Source: JBOHWJ01 sp050736615 (GTDB taxonomy: Bacteria; Desulfobacterota; Binatia; Binatales; Binataceae). From it: DNA of 7,309 nucleotides. The stretch spans positions 1 through 7,309 of the forward strand of contig JBOHWL010000104.1 of assembly GCA_050736615.1 (NCBI GenBank), in the 5' to 3' direction. A program made the position numbers and the translations under genes. Shown here in pieces: positions 1 to 5,057 of the stretch. How positions within the stretch are numbered: position 1 is the stretch's first letter; every line of letters begins with the position of its first letter. The notes under the pieces were generated by a model. That model did no database searches. It worked only from the letters and a program-made list of their open reading frames with translations, and was not told the origin of the DNA.

Positions 1-2
1 AG

Positions 3-797
3 CTTGGGGAACTGATGAGCCGCGAGCTTGGCGGACTTAAGCTGGTGGCGCTGATGATCGACGGCGTGCACTTCGGCGCGCACGTGGTGCTGGCGGCAGT
101 AGGGGTCGATGCGCGCGGCGACAAACAGGTGCTGGGTTTGCGCGAGGGCGCAACCGAAAACACGGCGGCGGTGAAGGCCTTGCTCGCCGATCTGATCGAG
201 CGCGGCCTCGATACGAGCCGCTGTATGCTGGTCGCAATCGACGGGGCCAAAGCGCTGCACAAGGCGGTGGCCGAGGTGTTCGGGGCCCGCGCGCTGATTC
301 AGCGCTGCCGTGCGCACAAGCAGCGCAATGTCACCGATGCGCTGCCCGAGCGGCTGCGTGCCGCAGTCCGCAACGCGATGCAACAGGCCTATGCGACGCG
401 CGACGCCAGGCGCGCGCGGCGTCTGCTCGAGAACCTCGCGCGGCGACTCGAACATCAGCATCCCGGCGCCGCAGCCTCGCTGCGCGAGGGGCTCGACGAA
501 ACTTTGACCGTAATGCGCCTGGGCCTGCCCGGTAATCTCGAACGGGTGCTGTCGTCGACCAATCTGATCGAGAATCTGTTCAGCCGGGTGCGCGAGATCG
601 GACGCCGGGTCAAACGCTGGCAGAGCGGCACCATGGTGCTGCGCTGGACTGCGGCTGGCGTGCTCGAGGCCCAGCGCGGCTTCCGCAAGATCGCCGGCTA
701 TCGTGCCTTGCCGACTCTGCTCGCCGCGCTGCGCGCTCACGATGCCCAACTCGATCGAACTGAAGGAAAACTTGACACCACACAAAATGCTGCTTAA
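3..797 (+). CDS. IS256/Mutator-family transposase, C-terminal part (5' truncated by window edge)
   Basis: This is a DDE transposase that would cut and join the ends of its own insertion sequence. The frame is open to the window edge, so the ATG at 15 is internal and the true start lies upstream. All three catalytic acidic residues are visible: Asp in LMIDGVHF (codon at 60), Asp in VAIDGAKAL (codon at 240) and Glu in SSTNLIENLFSRVR (codon at 570). The family's C-x2-H pair is present in IQRCRAHKQRN, as are PGAAASLREGLDETLTV and VKRWQSGTMVLRWTAAGVLEA, which are hallmarks of Mutator-type enzymes. About 264 residues are visible against a usual total of roughly 400. No frameshift or internal stop is seen, so the copy may be active if its missing part is intact. 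GC content resembles the metabolic genes to the right, not the neighbouring cassette. Confidence 0.95.
   Translation, partial: LGELMSRELGGLKLVALMIDGVHFGAHVVLAAVGVDARGDKQVLGLREGATENTAAVKALLADLIERGLDTSRCMLVAIDGAKALHKAVAEVFGARALIQRCRAHKQRNVTDALPERLRAAVRNAMQQAYATRDARRARRLLENLARRLEHQHPGAAASLREGLDETLTVMRLGLPGNLERVLSSTNLIENLFSRVREIGRRVKRWQSGTMVLRWTAAGVLEAQRGFRKIAGYRALPTLLAALRAHDAQLDRTEGKLDTTQNAA
762..783. repeat. candidate right terminal inverted repeat of the IS256-family element
   Basis: Read on the minus strand this stretch contains GTGGTGTCAAGTTTTCC, similar to the GTGTCAAG-type ends I associate with IS256-family elements. It overlaps the last codons of the transposase gene. The partner repeat is outside the window, so this rests on resemblance and position only. 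Confidence 0.3.
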
Positions 798-855
798 CTG
801 ACTATGTCGCCGCTACTCAATTCCAACAACCAACCGGACCTTGCCGATGCTTCTT

Positions 856-873
856 GCTGTTATACCTTACAGC
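856..873. promoter_or_regulatory. inverted repeat, possible operator
   Basis: GCTGT (856-860) and ACAGC (869-873) form a perfect 5-base inverted repeat with an 8-base spacer. It lies just upstream of the extended -10 element at 878-886, where a -35 contact or a repressor would sit. The cassette's first protein has a winged-helix-like N-terminus, so autoregulation is possible. Arms of 5 bases can occur by chance, so this is weak. Confidence 0.3.
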
Positions 874-877
874 GACA

Positions 878-886
878 TGCTATAGT
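878..886 (+). promoter_or_regulatory. extended -10 promoter of the DUF5343-HEPN cassette
   Basis: TGCTATAGT fits the extended -10 pattern TGnTATAAT with one mismatch. No good -35 hexamer is seen at 17 bases upstream (TGTTAT there; TTGCTG at 854 is too far), as is typical for extended -10 promoters. Transcription would start near 893, about 32 bases before the ATG at 925. It lies after the IS gene and in front of the cassette's first gene. Confidence 0.5.
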
Positions 887-924
887 TTCTGACCAACCTC
901 GAAGGAGTTCACAGCAAAGCCCCT

Positions 925-1545
925 ATGGCCGATTACCCACCTTACGTAAATGCTTATGGGAGCATCCCGAAGCTATTCGAGAAAATCAAAGACGCAGCGG
1001 TCCCGCCAAAGTTTACCCAGGATTTCGTAAGCACCATGCTTGGCCTCAAGTCATCGAGTTATCGCGCTATGATCCCGCTCCTCAAGCGGCTGGGGTTTAT
1101 TGACCAGGACAATGTACCAACACAAGCATACAAAGACTTCCGCGATCCTTCCTTATGGCGTCAGGTCATGGCAGAACGGCTCCGCGACGCCTACCAGATA
1201 CTTTTCTCGGCGCACGAATATGCGTGGAAGCTTAAAAAGGAAGACCTGCAATCGGCCCTCGGCAGCGTGACCGGTACCGCGAAGAATGATTCGGTGATCC
1301 CGGTTGTGGTGAGTACGTTTTTGGAATTGTCAAAGCTAGCCGACTGGGAGAAGACACGGCCAAATTCGAACGGCGATCCAAGCGAATCTGCGAACGATAT
1401 CGGACCAGAGAAAGCCGAGCCAGAGTTACCCGGAAATTTACTGCGACTGTCGTATACGATCAACTTGAATCTTCCTGCTACAACCGAAATTGAAGTGTTC
1501 AACGCTATATTCAAGAGTCTTCGCGAAAACCTGTTGAGGGCATGA
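925..1545 (+). CDS. DUF5343-family protein, winged-helix-like N-terminus; first gene of a two-gene cassette with a HEPN protein
   Basis: This 206-residue protein has unknown biochemical function. I assign DUF5343 from the pattern GLKSSSYRAMIPLLKRLGFID followed by PTQAYKDFRD (about residues 40-74), which reads like a winged-helix DNA-binding fold, and from the C-terminal block YTINLNLPATTEIEVFNAIF (177-196). A hydrophilic linker rich in P, S, E and N (about 143-170) joins the two parts. No signal peptide or membrane segment is seen. ATG 925 is the only usual start after the in-frame TAG at 883. The GAAGGAG at 901-907 is unusually far (17 bases) from it. The stop overlaps the start of the HEPN gene, so the two are translationally coupled. 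By analogy with HEPN toxin pairs I infer an antitoxin, regulator or sensor role. GC content is lower than in the flanking genes. Confidence 0.8.
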   Translation: MADYPPYVNAYGSIPKLFEKIKDAAVPPKFTQDFVSTMLGLKSSSYRAMIPLLKRLGFIDQDNVPTQAYKDFRDPSLWRQVMAERLRDAYQILFSAHEYAWKLKKEDLQSALGSVTGTAKNDSVIPVVVSTFLELSKLADWEKTRPNSNGDPSESANDIGPEKAEPELPGNLLRLSYTINLNLPATTEIEVFNAIFKSLRENLLRA

Positions 1546-2120
1546 TGAGCGTGGAGGCAACGATCAAGCTATTCGGCATGCAAAATCTACTGTTGGAATC
1601 GGAACTCAGTAAACTCGAAGAGTCCGGGATCCAAATTGAGCACACGAAGACAGTCAAGAAATCCGAGATAGTTGATGTTGAGTTATTCGAAAGCGACATT
1701 CTGCAAGAAGCGAGAAGGATGGCGGATTTCTATGCTATTTATTACTCTTTGGAGAACTCCATACGACGCTTGATATCTGGAAGATTAGCCGAAAAACACG
1801 GACCCAACTGGTGGAAGGAAAAAGTTCCGGAGGGAGTTCAGAAAGAAGTCGACCAGAAGCAGAAAGAAGAGAAAGACACGACCATGTCGCTCCGCTCGGA
1901 TGACCCTCTGACCTACACGAGCTTCGGCGAATTGATCAGTATTTTTGAAGTGAACTGGGCTGACTTTTCTGATACGTTGCGAAGCCAGAAGGCTACTCGG
2001 CAAATCTTATCCCAATTCAACAAGATCAGAAACGTCGTCGCCCACAGTTGCGAACTAAACGAAGATGAGATTACACGCTTCAAACTCTTGGTGAAGAACT
2101 GGTTCCGCATTCAATCCTAG
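1542..2120 (+). CDS. Swt1-family HEPN domain protein, probable ribonuclease toxin or defence effector
   Basis: This 192-residue cytosolic protein has a HEPN domain of the Swt1 type. The first core helix is YAIYYSLENSIRRLI (about residues 64-78), followed by a WW pair (90-91) in GPNWWKEKV, a charged K/E-rich insert (about 92-114), a LTYTSFGELISIF segment (123-135), and the catalytic R-x4-H motif RNVVAH (163-168). HEPN proteins keeping R-x4-H are generally metal-independent RNases, often toxins or abortive-infection effectors, so RNA cleavage is a family-based inference. About 60 residues precede the HEPN core and are not recognised. The start ATGATG overlaps the preceding TGA. ATG 1542 gives a 4-base overlap, but ATG 1545 is better placed (4 bases) after GAGGG at 1536-1540. 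Sampled 60-base lines (1561-1620, 1681-1740) are 42-43% G+C, against 63% at 5761-5820. Confidence 0.85.
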   Translation: MMSVEATIKLFGMQNLLLESELSKLEESGIQIEHTKTVKKSEIVDVELFESDILQEARRMADFYAIYYSLENSIRRLISGRLAEKHGPNWWKEKVPEGVQKEVDQKQKEEKDTTMSLRSDDPLTYTSFGELISIFEVNWADFSDTLRSQKATRQILSQFNKIRNVVAHSCELNEDEITRFKLLVKNWFRIQS

Positions 2121-2149
2121 AGGCGCCTGATTTTGCAGCGATCGTCATC

Positions 2150-2181
2150 GGAGGTAACTCGATCTTAATTGCCTCCTTTTT
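2150..2181 (+). terminator. Rho-independent terminator of the DUF5343-HEPN operon
   Basis: GGAGGTAA (2150-2157) pairs with TTGCCTCC (2169-2176) through 8 pairs, one of them G-U, around an 11-base loop. Five T residues follow (2177-2181). It lies 30 bases after the HEPN stop codon and 20 bases before the stop of the convergent EthD gene. In the opposite direction the hairpin has no U-tract, so it should serve the plus strand only. Confidence 0.7.
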
Positions 2182-2200
2182 CATCTTTGGGATACTGGGT

Positions 2201-2542
2201 TCAGATCACCTGAAGTTCTTCGGTCACAAAGGAAATACATTTGCGCGGATCGACGAACTTCAATTCATCCGCCCGAATAATCTCTAGGTATTTGGGTTCG
2301 CTGAAGGCTATTGCAACCTCCTCCACACTGTCGAACCATAGCTCCGCGACACCGTCATAAGGACCGGCGACACCGAAGGGTGTTGCGCTTTCGACCTGAT
2401 GGCACTGAACGTATTTCCTCACGTGGCGGGCAAATTCGGAGACACTCTTGACCAGCGGACCATGCTTATCGCGCCAGTACGAGTCGAATTCCTCGTGGCT
2501 TATATCGACTCGACGGGTTGCACAGATAATGAGCTTAATCAT
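2201..2542 (-). CDS. EthD-domain protein (dimeric alpha/beta-barrel fold)
   Basis: This small cytosolic protein of 113 residues matches the EthD domain, a ferredoxin-like fold forming dimeric alpha/beta barrels. The EthD name comes from a gene needed for ether-fuel breakdown in actinobacteria, but most members are of unknown function beside catabolic genes. The visible pattern is MIKLIICATRR, then EEFDSYWRDKHGPLV (residues 17-31), then DGVAELWFDS (63-72), then AFSEPKYLEII (79-89) and DELKFVD (92-98). The frame stays open a further 30 codons upstream, but that extension does not resemble the family. The start at 2542 has AGGGG 8 bases before it and puts the methionine at the normal domain edge. 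It is the last gene of the minus-strand group, 140 bases after the hydrolase, so it could share the transcript or have its own promoter. Confidence 0.87.
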   Translation of the reverse strand: MIKLIICATRRVDISHEEFDSYWRDKHGPLVKSVSEFARHVRKYVQCHQVESATPFGVAGPYDGVAELWFDSVEEVAIAFSEPKYLEIIRADELKFVDPRKCISFVTEELQVI

Positions 2543-2543
2543 G

Positions 2544-2555
2544 AGGGGTTCCCCT
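2544..2555 (-). promoter_or_regulatory. ribosome binding site of the EthD gene inside a perfect inverted repeat
   Basis: On the minus strand the sequence AGGGGAACCCCT precedes the EthD start. The AGGGG is the Shine-Dalgarno element, 8 bases from the ATG, and it is self-complementary to the CCCCT beside the start. A short hairpin (GGG, GAAC loop, CCC) could mask the site. A run of seven A residues precedes it. Confidence 0.4.
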
Positions 2556-2682
2556 TTTTTTGGACGCGTGAGTGCGATGGCTATTGCGCACCTCATGCAA
2601 AAGGCCGCATCGGCTTGCCAGCGAGCATTCAAATGCGCCCATAAAGTCCTTCTTCAGCCAGCCCAAGTCTTTTTCCCGAAAG

Positions 2683-3504
2683 CTACTGAGGCTGCCGCGC
2701 CGTTTCATTGGCCGAAACAAGAAAGCGCAAAATGGCCTTGTGTGCCAGTTCGGGCTGTTCCAGCCAGAAACAATGCCCCGCGGCTTCGATCACAACCAAT
2801 TGCGCCCCGGGAATGCGCTCCGCCAGAATCCGCGAATTTTCCCACGCGATCAGCACATCTTCCCGGCCGGTAATCACCAGTGCTGGACAGCTGATTTGCG
2901 GAAGGCGATCGTAGGCGTCATGCCGCAAAACCGCCTTCATGCGGCGGTCAAGCGCATCCGGATCCAGGGGTCTGCGGCGCCGCGCTTCGATCATTGCCGG
3001 AATGATCTCGGGGTGTTGCTCGATATATCCCTTGGTGAACGCCGCTTCGACCAGCGCGCGGCCACGCTCCTCGGCTGGCATCGGTTGTGTCGAATATGCG
3101 GCGGTGAAGGCGTTGCCGCCGATGCGGATCGCTTTGGAGCCGCCCGGCGTAGTGCATCCCAGAACGAGCGAGCGAACCTTTGGCGGATGTCGCAGGGCCA
3201 GCTCTTGCGCGATCGTACCGCCCATCGAAACGCCGATTACATGTCCGGCCGAAAAGCCGACGTGATCCATCAGAGCGGCAGTATCGTCCGCCAACAGCCC
3301 GATGCTGTAGTTCATATCCGGCTTATCGCTCAGACCCGAGCCGCGCTGGTCGAAGGTCAGCACGCGAAAGTGGTTCGCAAATAAGCCGGCCATGCCATCA
3401 AACATGCTCTGATCACCCTGCGCGCCGTGGATCATCACCAATGGCGCGCCGGCCCCTCGCAGTTCGTAGGCAAATTCAAGACCGTTGATGCGCGCGCGCA
3501 GCAT
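2683..3504 (-). CDS. alpha/beta-fold hydrolase, PcaD-like (enol-lactonase or esterase type)
   Basis: This 273-residue soluble enzyme should hydrolyse an ester, lactone or related bond. It has the full alpha/beta hydrolase signature: the oxyanion-hole strand VMIHGAQGD (His 26), FDQRGSGLSDKP (51-62), the nucleophile elbow GVSMGG with Ser 93, the acid Asp 216 in TGREDVLI, and His 244 in AAGHCFWLEQP. This complete Ser-Asp-His triad and the spacing resemble 3-oxoadipate enol-lactonase (PcaD) and related esterases, but the substrate is not determined by these motifs. A TTG two codons upstream (3510) is also open. ATG 3504 is preferred because GAGGAGG lies 8 bases before it and only 2 before the TTG. 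It follows the CoA-transferase stop by 54 bases on the same strand, which suggests one operon. No signal peptide is seen. Confidence 0.9.
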   Translation of the reverse strand: MLRARINGLEFAYELRGAGAPLVMIHGAQGDQSMFDGMAGLFANHFRVLTFDQRGSGLSDKPDMNYSIGLLADDTAALMDHVGFSAGHVIGVSMGGTIAQELALRHPPKVRSLVLGCTTPGGSKAIRIGGNAFTAAYSTQPMPAEERGRALVEAAFTKGYIEQHPEIIPAMIEARRRRPLDPDALDRRMKAVLRHDAYDRLPQISCPALVITGREDVLIAWENSRILAERIPGAQLVVIEAAGHCFWLEQPELAHKAILRFLVSANETARQPQ

Positions 3505-3512
3505 AGGCAATT

Positions 3513-3519
3513 CCTCCTC
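3513..3519 (-). promoter_or_regulatory. strong ribosome binding site deciding the hydrolase start
   Basis: GAGGAGG on the minus strand lies 8 bases before ATG 3504 and only 2 bases before TTG 3510, so it supports the ATG as the start. Confidence 0.7.
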
Positions 3520-3558
3520 ATTTTTTCACTTTTGAACTTGATTGGCCGATGCGCTGGC

Positions 3559-4776
3559 TCATCGTGAACCGCTATGGAGAATCCCGCGCCGTTCCAAGCC
3601 CTCGATCGCGTCCGCAGTGTAGCCGAGATAACGCATAAGCACCGCGCGGTTGTGCTCGCCCAGAAATGGCGCATCCAGGGTCAGGGGCGTCTTGAATTCC
3701 GAAAATCTGAGCGCGAATCCGGGCAGATCCAATTCGCCCAAAACGCGATCATGCACCTTACGCACGGTTCCGCGTTCGCGCAGATGCGGATGGTTCATCG
3801 CGTCGCGAACGGACAGGATTGGCGCAAACGGCACGCGATATCTGTCGAGTAGTTCCATGGCCTCCTGATCACTGACCGACGCGAGCCAGCTTTCAATCTC
3901 CGCCACCACTTCCTTCAAATGATCGACGCGCGCCGCGTTATTCTCAAACCGCGAGTCGTGCGCCACCTCCGGCCGTCCCATCGCGTTGCACAACGCGGTC
4001 CATTGATGATCGACGGCGGCGATAATCAGGTAGCCGTTGCGGCTCTTGAAGGTCCCCGCGGGAGCGATGTAATAGGCGTGTCGGCCTGAACGTGTGGGCT
4101 GGATCTCGCCGCCACCCAGACTCGCCATCTGTACCGCGGCCTCATGGTAGTGGAAGTAGGTGTCGAGCAGCGAAATGTCGAGATGCTGACCCTTGCCGGT
4201 ATGTTCGCGATAGAGCAGCGCACAGGCGACCGCCCCCATCGCATGCGCGCCGGTGCTGACATCGCCCAGAGCGACCATCGGAGGATAGGGGGCCTGGTCC
4301 GGCTCGCCGCACATCGAGGTGACTCCCGACACCGCCTGGCCGCAGCCGTCATAGCCGGTCAGATGGGCGAGGGGCCCGGTCTGGCCGAAACCGGAAATCG
4401 AGCACATCACGATGCGCGGATTGATTGCGCTGACCGCGTCGTAGTCGAAACCCAGGCGGGCGATAACGCCGGGCGCGTAATTCTGCACCAGCACGTCCAC
4501 TTTGCGGATCAATTCAGCAATCAGCGCTGCCGCCGCGGGCTTCTTGAGGTCGATGCAGAGGCTTTGCTTGCCGCGATTGTGTTGCACGAAATAGCCGCTG
4601 CGTCCGTCACGCATGATTGGAAAGGCGCGGGTCGGATCACCATTGGGGGCGAACTCGACCTTGATTACTTCGGCGCCCATTTCGGCCATCATCAGCGTGC
4701 ATGTGGGTCCGGCGACAAATTGAGTGAAATCCAAGACTTTGTAGCCGGCCAGAACGTGTCTTTGGGTTGCGTTCAT
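3559..4776 (-). CDS. CaiB/BaiF (family III) CoA-transferase
   Basis: This 405-residue enzyme would move CoA from an acyl-CoA donor to a carboxylic acid acceptor in the cytosol; family members act as interlocked dimers. Seen in order are GYKVLDFTQFVAGPTCTLMMAEMGAEVIKVE (split over residues 11-41), the nucleotide-contact region HNRGKQSLCIDLK (66-78), VLVQNYAPGVIARLGFDY (95-112), CSISGFGQTGP (125-135), and the catalytic Asp 172 in ALGDVSTGAHA, which forms the aspartyl anhydride in characterised members. HTGKGQHLDISLLD and YLGYTADAI near the end also fit. Length is normal for the family. AGAGG about 6-7 bases before the ATG supports the start. It is the first gene of the minus-strand group and diverges from the amidohydrolase, which points to a catabolic role. 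The acid it activates cannot be named from sequence. Confidence 0.93.
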   Translation of the reverse strand: MNATQRHVLAGYKVLDFTQFVAGPTCTLMMAEMGAEVIKVEFAPNGDPTRAFPIMRDGRSGYFVQHNRGKQSLCIDLKKPAAAALIAELIRKVDVLVQNYAPGVIARLGFDYDAVSAINPRIVMCSISGFGQTGPLAHLTGYDGCGQAVSGVTSMCGEPDQAPYPPMVALGDVSTGAHAMGAVACALLYREHTGKGQHLDISLLDTYFHYHEAAVQMASLGGGEIQPTRSGRHAYYIAPAGTFKSRNGYLIIAAVDHQWTALCNAMGRPEVAHDSRFENNAARVDHLKEVVAEIESWLASVSDQEAMELLDRYRVPFAPILSVRDAMNHPHLRERGTVRKVHDRVLGELDLPGFALRFSEFKTPLTLDAPFLGEHNRAVLMRYLGYTADAIEGLERRGILHSGSR

Positions 4777-4835
4777 GAGGGACCTCTCAGCGCTCGGATT
4801 GAGTCGTGCGCGATCGCGGTTTGAACGTATCGGGT

Positions 4836-4866
4836 CTTATAACATTTCTGATGCCGAAACTGTCAG
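4836..4866 (-). promoter_or_regulatory. candidate sigma70-type promoter of the CoA-transferase operon
   Basis: On the minus strand CTGACA (4861-4866, 5 of 6 matches to the -35 consensus) and TATAAG (4836-4841, 5 of 6 to the -10) are separated by 19 bases, slightly long. The ATG lies about 60 bases downstream. Confidence 0.4.
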
Positions 4867-4897
4867 GGCGTGAGCGGGGTCAAAGGAGCACGCCAAT

Positions 4898-4911
4898 CCG
4901 GCGCCAGCCGG
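4898..4911. promoter_or_regulatory. inverted repeat in the divergent spacer
   Basis: CCGGC (4898-4902) and GCCGG (4907-4911) form a perfect 5-base inverted repeat with a 4-base loop midway between the two divergent genes. It could bind a shared regulator. In GC-rich DNA such a repeat can arise by chance. No regulator gene is in the window. Confidence 0.2.
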
Positions 4912-4943
4912 CAACCACTGATCCCAAACGTGCACGAAATTCT

Positions 4944-4979
4944 TTTACTTTCGCGTGAAAATCCCGGATAAAATAAAAT
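4944..4979 (+). promoter_or_regulatory. candidate promoter of the amidohydrolase gene
   Basis: An A/T-rich patch in GC-rich surroundings holds two overlapping TAAAAT elements (4969-4974 and 4974-4979), each 5 of 6 matches to the -10 consensus, with a weak TTTACT (4944-4949) upstream. A near-symmetric pair CACGAAA (4933-4939) and TTTCGCGTG (4949-4957) flanks the possible -35 and could be an operator. Transcription from here would give a leader of about 70 bases. Confidence 0.35.
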
Positions 4980-5001
4980 CGATACGAGATTCTCCCAATC
5001 C

Positions 5002-5039
5002 AAGCGGCGGAAAAGCCGGCGTGCCTTCAGGCGCCGCTT
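5002..5039 (+). other. stem-loop in the leader of the amidohydrolase gene
   Basis: AAGCGGCG (5002-5009) is perfectly complementary to CGCCGCTT (5032-5039), with 22 bases between that can form a smaller GCC-TTCA-GGC hairpin. It ends 6 bases before the AGGGG ribosome binding site (5046-5050), which stays outside the stem. It may stabilise the mRNA or affect ribosome access. There is no U-tract, so it is not a terminator. Confidence 0.35.
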
Positions 5040-5057
5040 CCGACCAGGGGACGTAAA

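Larger units (their letters stand above)
1..800 (+). mobile_element. IS256-family insertion sequence, right-hand part (left end outside window)
   Basis: The segment is almost wholly occupied by the C-terminal half of an IS256/Mutator-type transposase gene, so it is the right portion of an insertion sequence. The left end and the first part of the transposase lie outside the window. The exact right boundary cannot be fixed without the left inverted repeat. The stretch around 762-783 (GAAGGAAAACTTGACACCAC at its core) resembles the GTGTCAAG-type termini I associate with this family when read on the minus strand, so the element may end inside or just after the last transposase codons. The next gene starts about 125 bases further on. 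Confidence 0.75.

Noticed and set aside
804..1103. Plus-strand open frame of 99 codons overlapping the promoter and the DUF5343 gene
   Set aside because: No ribosome binding site and no recognisable motif. It overlaps the promoter-like element and the start of a protein that fits a known family in another frame.
2194..2210. GGTTCAGATCACC, slightly like a tRNA T-arm
   Set aside because: No matching stems, anticodon arm or acceptor stem are found around it, and it overlaps the end of the EthD gene.
2535..2720. Minus-strand 61-codon frame bridging the hydrolase end and the EthD start
   Set aside because: It overlaps the ends of two well-supported genes, and its own ribosome binding site and homology are not visible.
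2572..3384. Long plus-strand open frame (270 codons) across the EthD leader and the hydrolase gene
   Set aside because: It is antisense to the alpha/beta hydrolase, which has a complete catalytic triad and a strong ribosome binding site. Its product has no recognisable domain and an arginine-rich shadow composition.
4144..4824. Plus-strand open frame of 226 codons antisense to the CoA-transferase
   Set aside because: The minus strand holds the complete family III CoA-transferase with its catalytic aspartate. The plus frame has no known motif and runs into the divergent promoter region.
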